From Chloroflexota bacterium (GTDB lineage: Bacteria; Chloroflexota; Dehalococcoidia; Bin125), in assembly GCA_026707145.1 (NCBI GenBank), contig JAPOXK010000011.1, positions 99,908 to 163,907 of the forward strand: a stretch of 64,000 bases of DNA, written 5' to 3'. Made by a program: the position numbers and the translations under genes. The notes under the pieces are model-generated. The model was not told the DNA's origin. It was given only the letters and a program-made list of their open reading frames with translations, and made no database searches. Below are positions 49,074 to 57,754 of this stretch, in pieces. The first letter of the stretch is position 1. Each line of letters begins with the position of its first letter.

Positions 49074-50297
49074 CTAGCGAATCACGCCCTCGGCGCGCAG
49101 CGCCGCGATCCGGGCGCCGTCGTAGCCCAGCCGCTCGCGCAGCACGGCGTCCGTGTGCTGGCCCAGCTCCGGCGCCGGGCGGTAGTAGGCCGCCGGTGTC
49201 TTCGTCAGCAGCGTGGGGTGCGTGAGCATCTTCACCGGCCCGTGGCGCGGGTGCTCCACGTCCTGGAGGTAGGCGTTCGCCTGGACCGCCGGGTCCTGCG
49301 GCAGGTCCCGGATCCTCTGCACCCGGTCGAAGACCAGCGCCCGCTGCGATCCCAGCCGCTCCTCCCAGTAGGCCCGCGGCTCCTCCGCGAAGCGCCGGTC
49401 GAGCGCCTGCACCAGCGCCCGGGCGTTGGCGATGCGCGCCTCGCCCGTGTTGAAGCGCTCGTCCGCGTGCATCCATGCCAGCCCCATCGCCTCGCAGAAC
49501 GGATCCCAGTCGCGCTCGTGGTCGACGATCCCCAGGATGATCCACTCCCCGTCGCCGCAGCGGTAATGGCTGAACAGCGGGTTGCGGGTGTTCTCGCGAT
49601 CGAAGCGCGGCCACTCGTCCAGCCCGCGCACCAGCAGCGTCTCCACGGCCCAGCGCTCCAGCCAGGCCAGCGCCATGAGCTGCGACACGTCCAGCCGCTG
49701 CCCCGTTCCGCCCCGCGCCCGTGCCGTGATCGCCGCCACCATGCCGTAGGCCACCATGCTGGCGCCCATCGTGTCGCCCAGGCCGAGGTTGTTCCAGTTG
49801 GGCGGGCTGCCCGGCGCCCCCGCCATCCACATCAGGCCCGACCGCGCCGCCGCCGCCGCGTCCGGCCCCGGCGCCGCGGCCTCTGCTCCTTCCGGCCCCA
49901 TGGCGCTGAGGCCGCAGTAGATCAGCCCCGGATTCTCGTTCGCCAGCGACTCGTAGCTCAGTCCGCGCGCCACCAGCGCTCCCGGCCCGAACCCTTCGAT
50001 GAATCCGTCCGCCGTGCTCAGCAGCTCCCGCAGCAGGCCGCGGCCGGCCGCGCTCTCCAGGTCGATCGCGATCCCGCGCTTGTTGCGGTTCATCACCTCG
50101 AAGATCGAGTTGCTTGCGTCGCCGAGCGACACGTCGTAGCCGGCGTACTCGCGCAGCGCGCGCGCGGGGTCGCCCGCCAAGCCCTCGACCTTGATCACGT
50201 CCGCGCCCTGGTCGCCCAGCATGGCGGCGGCCATCGGCCCCAGGACGTGGGTCGCCGCCTCGACGATCGTGATCCCCCGCAGCGCGCCCTCGGCCAC
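49074..50297 (-). CDS. CaiB/BaiF family CoA-transferase
   Basis: LRGITIVEAATHVLGPMAAAMLGDQGADVIKVEGLAGDPARA; NNLGLGDTMGASMVAYG. Confidence 0.92.
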   Translation of the reverse strand: MAEGALRGITIVEAATHVLGPMAAAMLGDQGADVIKVEGLAGDPARALREYAGYDVSLGDASNSIFEVMNRNKRGIAIDLESAAGRGLLRELLSTADGFIEGFGPGALVARGLSYESLANENPGLIYCGLSAMGPEGAEAAAPGPDAAAAARSGLMWMAGAPGSPPNWNNLGLGDTMGASMVAYGMVAAITARARGGTGQRLDVSQLMALAWLERWAVETLLVRGLDEWPRFDRENTRNPLFSHYRCGDGEWIILGIVDHERDWDPFCEAMGLAWMHADERFNTGEARIANARALVQALDRRFAEEPRAYWEERLGSQRALVFDRVQRIRDLPQDPAVQANAYLQDVEHPRHGPVKMLTHPTLLTKTPAAYYRPAPELGQHTDAVLRERLGYDGARIAALRAEGVIR

Positions 50298-50334
50298 GAT
50301 TTCCCCCTCGCGTTCCGCTAAGAGCGTTCCGGCC

Positions 50335-51591
50335 CTAGCCGACGACGCCCTCCGCGGTCAGCCCGGCGATCCGCTCGGAGTCGTAGCCCAGCTCCTCGTG
50401 CAGCACTTCCCACGTGTGCTCGCCCAGCTGGGGCGCGTAGCGCCGGACCGTCGCGGGCGTCTTCCCGAACGCGACCGGGTGCAGCAGCTCGGGCATCGGC
50501 CCGTAGCGCGGGTGCACGCCGTCCGTGAAGTAGCCGTTGGCCCGCACCGCCGGATCGTCCGGCAGATCGGCGATCCGGCGCAGCGGATGCGCCGTCACCG
50601 CCCCGCTCTCCGCGAAGCGCCGCTGCCACTCCGCCGCGGGCCGCTCGCCGAAGCGCGCGTCCAGCAGCGCCACCAGGGCCGCCGCGTTCTCGCGCCGGCG
50701 ATCCGCCGTGGCGAAGCGCGGCTCCTCGATCAACGCCTCCAACTCCAGCGCCTCGCACAGGCTCGACCAGTCCGCGTTGGAGTCGGACAGCGCCAGCAGC
50801 AGCCACTCGCCGTCGCTGCAGGCGTAGTGGTTGGCCAGGGGGTTGCTCGCCTCGCTGCGCTCGAACCGCTCCCACTCCCCGTCGCCTTGATACCAGGCGC
50901 TCGCGATCGCCGCGTGCTCAAGCCACATCGAGGCCATCAGGTGCGAGCACTCCACCTTCTGCCCGACCCCGTGCAGCTCCCGCGCCGCCAGTGCGCTCAC
51001 GATCCCGTAGGCCAGCATGTTGCCGCCCATCAGGTCCGCGAACCCCAGCGTGTTCCAGTTGGGCGGGTCGCCCGGCCCTCCAGTCGACCACATCAGTCCC
51101 GACCGCGCCTGCCCGACGGGGTCGAGCGCCGGCCGCTGTCCTTCCGCGCCCTTGAACCCGTAGCCTGAGGTCGAGGCGTAGATGATCCGGGGATTGACCT
51201 TGGCCAGGTCGTCGTAGCCGATGCCGAGCCGGTCGAACACGCCGGGCCGGAAGTTCTCGAGGAACACGTCGGCGTCCCGCACGAGCTCCTTCAGCAGGTC
51301 GCGGCCGCGCTCCTGCTTCAGATCGATCTGGATCGAGCGCTTGTTGCGGTTGAACATCTCGAACACCGAGCTGGCGCCGTCCGGCAGGCCCACGTCCACC
51401 CCCGCCACCAGCGTCAGCCCCCGCGCCGCGTCCGGCAGGTTCGGATTCTCGATCTTGATCACGTCCGCGCCTAGGTCGCCCAACATGTGCCCGGCGATCG
51501 GCCCGAAGGCCCATGTGGTGCACTCGATGACTTTGATCCCCGCCAGCGGGCCCTGGCCGTTGTTGCCTTGATCGCCGTTGCTGCTGCTCAT
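50335..51591 (-). CDS. CaiB/BaiF family CoA-transferase
   Basis: LAGIKVIECTTWAFGPIAGHMLGDLGADVIKIENPNLPDAARG; NTLGFADLMGGNMLAYG. Confidence 0.92.
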   Translation of the reverse strand: MSSSNGDQGNNGQGPLAGIKVIECTTWAFGPIAGHMLGDLGADVIKIENPNLPDAARGLTLVAGVDVGLPDGASSVFEMFNRNKRSIQIDLKQERGRDLLKELVRDADVFLENFRPGVFDRLGIGYDDLAKVNPRIIYASTSGYGFKGAEGQRPALDPVGQARSGLMWSTGGPGDPPNWNTLGFADLMGGNMLAYGIVSALAARELHGVGQKVECSHLMASMWLEHAAIASAWYQGDGEWERFERSEASNPLANHYACSDGEWLLLALSDSNADWSSLCEALELEALIEEPRFATADRRRENAAALVALLDARFGERPAAEWQRRFAESGAVTAHPLRRIADLPDDPAVRANGYFTDGVHPRYGPMPELLHPVAFGKTPATVRRYAPQLGEHTWEVLHEELGYDSERIAGLTAEGVVG

Positions 51592-51772
51592 CGAGAGATC
51601 CTTTACTTGAGCCTGCACGTCCCTGTTCCGCCGTAGCTGCTCAAAGGGCGCGCTGCCTCGGAGTATAGAACCGCCGGCAATCGTCGCCGCGCGCGCCGCG
51701 CGTCCGCTACCCTCCGTGCCGCGAGATGTCGAGGCATCCGCACCGCAACCGGATCAGGAAAGGAGAGCCACC

Positions 51773-52234
51773 ATGCCGACACTCGAGGAACGCGTCAAGC
51801 TATTGGAGGACCTGGAGGCGATCCGCCGCCTCAAGATCGCCTACGCGCGTGCCGTCGACGAGCGCGTCCCCGGCGCTCAGTACGCCGCCCTCTTCACCGA
51901 GGACGCCGAGCTCGACGGCGGCCTCGTCGGCGAGGCCAAGGGCCGCGCGCAGATCACCGAATTCTTCGAGGAGGCCAAGAAGAAGCTTCCCTTCTTCCTC
52001 CACTACATGATGGGCCAGACCATCGACGTCGACGGCGACGACGCCACCGGCCACTGGTACCTCTGGGAGCCCGCCACCGCGGAGAGCGGCGAGCCGATCT
52101 GGATCGCCATCACCTACAACGATCGCTACAAGCGCGTGGACGGCGAGTGGAAGATCGATTACTCCAAGCTGAACTTCCACTTCGCCACCCCGTACGACAA
52201 AGGCTGGGTCCAGCAGCAGTTCATCGAAACCTAG
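51773..52234 (+). CDS. NTF2/SnoaL-like family protein, paralogue 1
   Basis: TLEERVKLLEDLEAIRRLKIAYARAVDE...LFTEDAELDGG...HYMMGQTIDVDGDDATGHWYLWEPAT...FATPYDKGWV. Confidence 0.87.
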   Translation: MPTLEERVKLLEDLEAIRRLKIAYARAVDERVPGAQYAALFTEDAELDGGLVGEAKGRAQITEFFEEAKKKLPFFLHYMMGQTIDVDGDDATGHWYLWEPATAESGEPIWIAITYNDRYKRVDGEWKIDYSKLNFHFATPYDKGWVQQQFIET

Positions 52235-52381
52235 CCGCGCCGGCCCAAGCGCCTCTCCGCCCGGCCTCCACCTGGAAGGCTCCGCCTTCTTGTGGGCCGG
52301 CCGCGCCGAGCGCTAGCCTGCCCCGCGCAAGCAGCGTTCAGGCCCCGGCGCGGTCGCCGGCCGGGCGAGGGAGGAACGGCA

Positions 52382-52852
52382 ATGGCATCGTTGGAGGATC
52401 GTGTCCAGCTCCTGGAGGACATTGAGGCGATCCGCCGTCTCAAGATCAAGTACGCCCGGCTCTGCGACACCGGCTACGACGGCACTAAGCTCGCCGCCCT
52501 CTTCACCGAGGACGCCGTCTGGGACGGCGGCAAGGAGTTCGGCGTCCAGAACGGCCGGGGGGCGATCAAGGCGATGTTCGACGACATGTCGAACGACCTC
52601 ACCTTCGCCCTGCACTACATGATCGGACACACGATCGACGTCGACCCGTCCGGTACCTCGGCCAAGGCCCACTGGTACCTGTGGGAGCCCATGACCTATC
52701 AGGGCCGCGCCATCCTCAACGCCATCACCTACGACGACGAGCACAGGAAAGTGGACGGGGAGTGGCTCTTCTCTCGCATGGCTCTCACCTTCCACTTCCT
52801 CACCCCCTACGAGGACGGGTGGGTGAAGACGCGCATGGTCACGGACGGGTAG
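52382..52852 (+). CDS. NTF2/SnoaL-like family protein, paralogue 2
   Basis: SLEDRVQLLEDIEAIRRLKIKYARLCD...LFTEDAVWDGG...HYMIGHTIDVDPSGTSAKAHWYLWEPMT...LTPYEDGWV. Confidence 0.87.
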   Translation: MASLEDRVQLLEDIEAIRRLKIKYARLCDTGYDGTKLAALFTEDAVWDGGKEFGVQNGRGAIKAMFDDMSNDLTFALHYMIGHTIDVDPSGTSAKAHWYLWEPMTYQGRAILNAITYDDEHRKVDGEWLFSRMALTFHFLTPYEDGWVKTRMVTDG

Positions 52853-52896
52853 CGGACCGCTCCACGGTCCGGCGATCCGAGCGGGAGAGGACCGGG

Positions 52897-53361
52897 ATGG
52901 ATCTCGAAGAGCGCGTGCAGCGGCTCGAAGCGATCGAGGCGATCCGGCGCCTCAAGATCGCCTACGCGCGCGTCGCCGACGACGGCTACGACGGCGACCG
53001 CATCTCGGCCTTTTTCACCGAGGACGCCGTTTGGGACGGCGGCGAGTCGTTCGGCGTGCACCGCGGCCGCGCCGCCATCAAGGCGCTGTTCGACGGCATC
53101 CCCGAGCAGATCAGCTTCGCCCTCCACTACATGGTGGGGCATACGATCGACGTCGATCTCGCTGCCGGCTCCGCGACGGGCCACTGGTACCTCTGGGCGC
53201 CGATGACCATCAACAACGCCGCCACGCTCGGCGCCATCACCTACGACGACGAATACCGCAACATCGCGGGCGCCTGGCTGGCGTCGCGCATGCAGGTCAA
53301 CATCCACTTCATCACGCCCTACGAAGATGGCTGGGTGAAGACGCCGATGCTGCCCGGTTAG
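52897..53361 (+). CDS. NTF2/SnoaL-like family protein, paralogue 3
   Basis: DLEERVQRLEAIEAIRRLKIAYARVAD...FFTEDAVWDGG...HYMVGHTIDVDLAAGSATGHWYLWAPMT. Confidence 0.87.
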   Translation: MDLEERVQRLEAIEAIRRLKIAYARVADDGYDGDRISAFFTEDAVWDGGESFGVHRGRAAIKALFDGIPEQISFALHYMVGHTIDVDLAAGSATGHWYLWAPMTINNAATLGAITYDDEYRNIAGAWLASRMQVNIHFITPYEDGWVKTPMLPG

Positions 53362-53398
53362 CGCCGACGAAACGGGACGAAACGGGAAAGGACGAACC

Positions 53399-53866
53399 AT
53401 GGCCGACCTGGAAGAACGAGTCCAACGCCTGGAAGCGATCGAAGGCATCCGCCGTCTCAAGATCCGCTACGCGCAGCTCTGTGACGCCAACTACGATCCG
53501 CCGGGGCTCACCGCCCTCTTCACGGAAGACGCCGTCTGGGACGGCGGCGACCTCGGCCGCTACGAGGGGCACGACCAGATCCGCGGCTTCTGGGAGGGCG
53601 CCTCCAAGTCCTTCACCTTCGCCCTGCACTACATGATCGGCCACACCATCGATGTCGACCCGCCCTTCACCTCCGGCACCGGTCACTGGTACATCTGGGA
53701 GCCCGCCACCGTGAACGGCCGCGCCGTGTTCCTCGGCGCCACGTACGACGACGTCTACCAAAAGGTCGGCGGCGAATGGCGCTTCAAGCAGGTCAACGCC
53801 AACCTGCACTTCTTCACCCCCTACGAGGACGGCTGGGTCAAGACCCCCATGATGCCCATGGACTGA
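53399..53866 (+). CDS. NTF2/SnoaL-like family protein, paralogue 4
   Basis: DLEERVQRLEAIEGIRRLKIRYAQLCD...LFTEDAVWDGG...HYMIGHTIDVDPPFTSGTGHWYIWEPAT. Confidence 0.87.
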   Translation: MADLEERVQRLEAIEGIRRLKIRYAQLCDANYDPPGLTALFTEDAVWDGGDLGRYEGHDQIRGFWEGASKSFTFALHYMIGHTIDVDPPFTSGTGHWYIWEPATVNGRAVFLGATYDDVYQKVGGEWRFKQVNANLHFFTPYEDGWVKTPMMPMD

Positions 53867-53911
53867 CCGCTCCGCCGGGCGAGATCCGTCACGAGAAGGG
53901 AAGGGGGCGCC

Positions 53912-54373
53912 GTGTCGATCGAGGATCGCATTCGAACGCTGGAGGAGATCGAAGCCGTGCGGCGCGTCCTGGCCGCCGTCGGCGCCACTTGCGACGCCCC
54001 TTACGACGGCGCCGCCTTCGCCGGCCACTTCACCGAGGATGGCGTCATGGACCTGATGGAGATGGGCGTATATACGGGCCGCGCCGCCATCCAGGAGTTC
54101 ATCGACGGCATGCGCGCACGGGTTCCCTTCACCATGCACTACTGGGACGGCTACGCGATCGATGTCGACGGCGCCGAGGCCACGGCCACCTGGTACGGCT
54201 TCGAGACCCCCAACCTCAACGGCACCGCCCACCTCGGGGGCCTCACCCACGACGCGACGCTCAAGAAGATCGAGGGCTGCTGGATGGTCACCCGTCTCGG
54301 CCAGCAGCTGCACTTCATGACGCCCTACGACAAGGGCTGGGTCCGGCAACGGGTGACGGACCAAACGGCCTGA
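53912..54373 (+). CDS. NTF2/SnoaL-like family protein, paralogue 5 (divergent)
   Basis: SIEDRIRTLEEIEAVRRVLAAVGATCD...HFTEDGVMDLMEMG...MHYWDGYAIDVDGAEATATWYGFETPN; GTG start. Confidence 0.83.
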   Translation: MSIEDRIRTLEEIEAVRRVLAAVGATCDAPYDGAAFAGHFTEDGVMDLMEMGVYTGRAAIQEFIDGMRARVPFTMHYWDGYAIDVDGAEATATWYGFETPNLNGTAHLGGLTHDATLKKIEGCWMVTRLGQQLHFMTPYDKGWVRQRVTDQTA

Positions 54374-54395
54374 GCGGCCGCGAGCGGGTCGAGCC

Positions 54396-54899
54396 GTGCC
54401 TTCCGAGCGCACCGTCGAGCAGCGTCTCCAGCGCCTTGAGGACATCGCCGCCGTCCGCCAGCTCAAGCACACCTACGCCAAGCTGATGGACGCGGGCCTC
54501 TGCCACGAGAACAAGGCTTGGCCCGACGATCGCTTCCTGGCGCTCTTCGCGGATGACGCGATCTGGGAGTCCAACGTGCACGGCCGCCACGAGGGCAGGG
54601 AGGCGCTGCGCGCGCTCTTCGCCGGCTGGGCGGCGCGGATCACCTTCGCCAAGCACCACACCATCGCGCCCAGCATCGACATCGCCCCTTCCGGCGCCGA
54701 GGCCTCCGGCCACTGGTACACCTGGGAGACCATCACCGCCGACGGCCAGCCGATCTGGCTCGCTGCCACCTACAACGACGATTTCGTCAAGCGCGATAGG
54801 CGCTGGCTCATCAAGCACGTTCGATCCAATATTCAGTTCCGCTCGCCCTACCACCAAGGCTGGGCCGCCGAAGCGCCCCTGCCGCAGATGGGCGCATAG
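54396..54899 (+). CDS. NTF2/SnoaL-like family protein, paralogue 6
   Basis: TVEQRLQRLEDIAAVRQLKHTYAKLMD...LFADDAIWESN...KHHTIAPSIDIAPSGAEASGHWYTWETIT; GTG start. Confidence 0.85.
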   Translation: MPSERTVEQRLQRLEDIAAVRQLKHTYAKLMDAGLCHENKAWPDDRFLALFADDAIWESNVHGRHEGREALRALFAGWAARITFAKHHTIAPSIDIAPSGAEASGHWYTWETITADGQPIWLAATYNDDFVKRDRRWLIKHVRSNIQFRSPYHQGWAAEAPLPQMGA

Positions 54900-55007
54900 G
54901 CGCCGTCCCGGCAGGCAAGAGCGCGCTACGCCTTGAGGGGCCCACGCGGCCGCTGGTAGCCTGCTGTTCGCTCGACAATCATCAAGCATCTCGGAAAGGA
55001 CGGGCGC

Positions 55008-55478
55008 ATGGCATCGCTAGAGGAGAAAGTCCAGCGACTATTGGACATCCAGGAGATTCGGGACCTGAAAACCCAGTACGCGATGTACTGCGACGATCAG
55101 TACAATCCCGACGGCATCGCCTCGCTGTTCGTGGAGGACGCCATCTGGGACGGCGGCATGTTCGGCCACTACGAGGGCCGCGCCGCCATCCGCGAGTTCT
55201 TCGCCGGCGCCTCGGACACGATTGAGTTCGCTCTCCACCTCACGGTCGGCGATAAGATCGAGGTCGATCCCTCCGGCACGACCGCCAAGGGCAGCTGGTA
55301 CATCATCATGCCCGCCACCTTCAAAGGCCCGCAGGCCATGTGGTGCGCCGGGACCTATCGCGACGAGTACGTCAAGGTCGACGGCAAGTGGTACTTCCAG
55401 AACGTCAACGCCAACCTGGACTTCGTCTCGCCATACGAAAAAGGCTGGGTCGCGGAGCAGTACACCGACCTGGAGTAG
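55008..55478 (+). CDS. NTF2/SnoaL-like family protein, paralogue 7
   Basis: SLEEKVQRLLDIQEIRDLKTQYAMYCD...LFVEDAIWDGG...LHLTVGDKIEVDPSGTTAKGSWYIIMPAT. Confidence 0.86.
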   Translation: MASLEEKVQRLLDIQEIRDLKTQYAMYCDDQYNPDGIASLFVEDAIWDGGMFGHYEGRAAIREFFAGASDTIEFALHLTVGDKIEVDPSGTTAKGSWYIIMPATFKGPQAMWCAGTYRDEYVKVDGKWYFQNVNANLDFVSPYEKGWVAEQYTDLE

Positions 55479-55584
55479 GCTCGGCGGCGCCGCGCGGCAA
55501 CGCGGGGAAACGGGAGCGCGAACGCGCCGAGGCGTGTGCTGACGCTCTCCCCCATCGGGAGAGCCGGCACTGGAGAGGATCGCC

Positions 55585-56613
55585 ATGGAGATCGGGATGT
55601 ACGCGCCCACGCACGGCATCGGCCTGCGCGACGACGAGAACTTCTTCGCGCAGAGCATCCCGGCCATCGAGATGCAACCTGTCCGCATCGCGCAGATGGC
55701 CGAGCGCATCGGCATGCATTCCATGTGGTTCCCGGACCATGTCTGCATGCCCATTAGCTCCACGAGCGGCCACGTCGCCAACGAGTCGCGCACCCGCGCC
55801 TACGAGCCTTCCCACAACCTCGTCGACGCGGCCGTCGCCATGGGCGCCGTCGCCGCCGGCACCAGCCGCATCCGCCTCGGCACCTCCGTCCTCATCGCGC
55901 CCTACCGCGGCCCCCTCAACGACGCGCGCCAGTTCGCCAGCGTCGACGTCCTCTCCGCCGGTCGTCTCATCCTGGGCGTCGGCGCCGGCTGGCTTGAGGA
56001 GGAGTTCGACGCGCTCGGGCTCGACTACGAAGCCCGTGGCGCGCAAACGGAGGAATGCATCGAGATCTACAAGCGGTCCTGGACGGACGACGTGGTCGCT
56101 TTCCACGGCGACCACTACAACTTCGACAATCTCTCGATGGACCCCAAGCCCGTGCAGAAGCCGCGCCCGCCCATCGTTTTCGGCAGCGTCGTCCCCGCCG
56201 GCGCGCGCCGCGCCGCCCGGCTCTGCGACGGTTTCTATCCCATCTTCCTCGACCCCGGGGCCGATCCCCATCGCTTCGCTCCGCTGCAGGACATCATCCG
56301 CGGAGAGCTCGATGCGGCCGCGAAAGACCCGGGGGAGTTCTCCATGCTGTGCATCTCGTCTGCGCAGATCACGGACGCTGATCATGCCGAATCGCAACGG
56401 AGCCCGCGCAAGATCTGCACCGGCACCGGCGAGCAGATCCTTGAGGATCTGCAGCGCTTCGCCGACGCCGGTTACAGTCTCGTTGTCTTCATCTTCGACT
56501 GCCCCTCCGGCGAGATGGCCGAGCTGCGGGAGCAGGTCGAGCGCATCGGCGCCGAAGTCATGCCGGCCGCGCGTGAGATCAAGGTTGCCGGCGAGTGGCA
56601 GAAGACCGTCTAA
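55585..56613 (+). CDS. LLM class (luciferase-like) flavin-dependent oxidoreductase, paralogue 1
   Basis: GMHSMWFPDHVCMP, VLIAPYRGPLNDARQFASVDVLSAGRLILGVGAGWLEEEFDALG, PKPVQKPRPPIVFG. Confidence 0.92.
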   Translation: MEIGMYAPTHGIGLRDDENFFAQSIPAIEMQPVRIAQMAERIGMHSMWFPDHVCMPISSTSGHVANESRTRAYEPSHNLVDAAVAMGAVAAGTSRIRLGTSVLIAPYRGPLNDARQFASVDVLSAGRLILGVGAGWLEEEFDALGLDYEARGAQTEECIEIYKRSWTDDVVAFHGDHYNFDNLSMDPKPVQKPRPPIVFGSVVPAGARRAARLCDGFYPIFLDPGADPHRFAPLQDIIRGELDAAAKDPGEFSMLCISSAQITDADHAESQRSPRKICTGTGEQILEDLQRFADAGYSLVVFIFDCPSGEMAELREQVERIGAEVMPAAREIKVAGEWQKTV

Positions 56614-56664
56614 GCGAGCCGCGCGGGGAGCACCCGCCGGTCCACGGAGAGGACCACGATCCCG

Positions 56665-57717
56665 ATGGAAATCGCTCTGTTCATGAACACCCATGGTCTT
56701 GGCCGCCGTGACGACCACGACTGGTTCCTGCAGCCCACCCCCGCCACCGAGCTCCGCCCGGTCCAGATCGCCCAGCGCGCCGAGCGCCACGGGTTTCACT
56801 CGCTCTGGTTCTCCGACCACGTCACGCTCCCCCTCACCTCCGAGAGTGGCCATGTGGCCAATCCCGAGAGCCGGACCCGCGCCTATCCGCCCCGCCCCAC
56901 CATGATGGACGGCGCCGTCGTCATGGGCGCCATCGCCGCCGCCACGGAGCGCATCAAGATGTCGCCCTCGGTGCTCATTGCGCCCTACCGCGGCCCCCTC
57001 AACGACGCTCGCCAGTTCGCCACGGTCGACGTGCTCTCCAATGGCCGCCTCATTCTGGGCGTCGGCGCCGGCTGGGCCAAGGAAGAGTTCGACGCCCTCG
57101 GCTTGGACCATGACGCGCGCGGCGAGGCCACCGAGGAGTGCATTGAGATCTACAAGCGCTCTTGGATGAACGACGTCGTCGGCTTCCAGGGCAAGCACTA
57201 CCGCTTCGAGAACCTCTCGATGGACCCCAAGCCTGTGCAGAAGCCCCGTCCGCCCATCATCTTCGGCAGCATCTCCCCCGCCGGGGCTCGCCGAGCCGCG
57301 CGCTTCTGCGACGGGTTCTTCCCCATCTTCCTCGACCCCCATTCCGATCCCCAGCGGTACACCCGCGAGCAGGAGATCATCCGCCGTGAAGCGGAAGCGC
57401 TGGACAAGGATCTCTCCGACTTCTGGATGATCGGCTGTCAGAGCACCCACATCACGGGCCCGGATCACGGGGACGCGCAGCGCAGCCCGCGCTGGACGAA
57501 CTCCGGTACCGCTGAGCAGGTTCTCGAAGATCTCCAAGCCTTCGCCGCCGCCGGCTACGGTCTGATGATCCTCCATTTCGATTGCCCCTCCGGCTCCGTC
57601 GACGAGCTCGAAGAGCAGATCGACCGCGCCGGCGAGGAGATCCTCCCCGCTGCCAAAGGGATCCAGGCCGCCGGCGAGTGGAAGAAGGACTACGAGACGA
57701 TCACGCCCCGGCTCTGA
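56665..57717 (+). CDS. LLM class flavin-dependent oxidoreductase, paralogue 2
   Basis: GFHSLWFSDHVTLP, VLIAPYRGPLNDARQFATVDVLSNGRLILGVGAGWAKEEFDALG, PKPVQKPRPPIIFG. Confidence 0.92.
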   Translation: MEIALFMNTHGLGRRDDHDWFLQPTPATELRPVQIAQRAERHGFHSLWFSDHVTLPLTSESGHVANPESRTRAYPPRPTMMDGAVVMGAIAAATERIKMSPSVLIAPYRGPLNDARQFATVDVLSNGRLILGVGAGWAKEEFDALGLDHDARGEATEECIEIYKRSWMNDVVGFQGKHYRFENLSMDPKPVQKPRPPIIFGSISPAGARRAARFCDGFFPIFLDPHSDPQRYTREQEIIRREAEALDKDLSDFWMIGCQSTHITGPDHGDAQRSPRWTNSGTAEQVLEDLQAFAAAGYGLMILHFDCPSGSVDELEEQIDRAGEEILPAAKGIQAAGEWKKDYETITPRL

Positions 57718-57754
57718 CCGAACGGGGAGTGGGATCGTCACTCGGTAACGCCCA

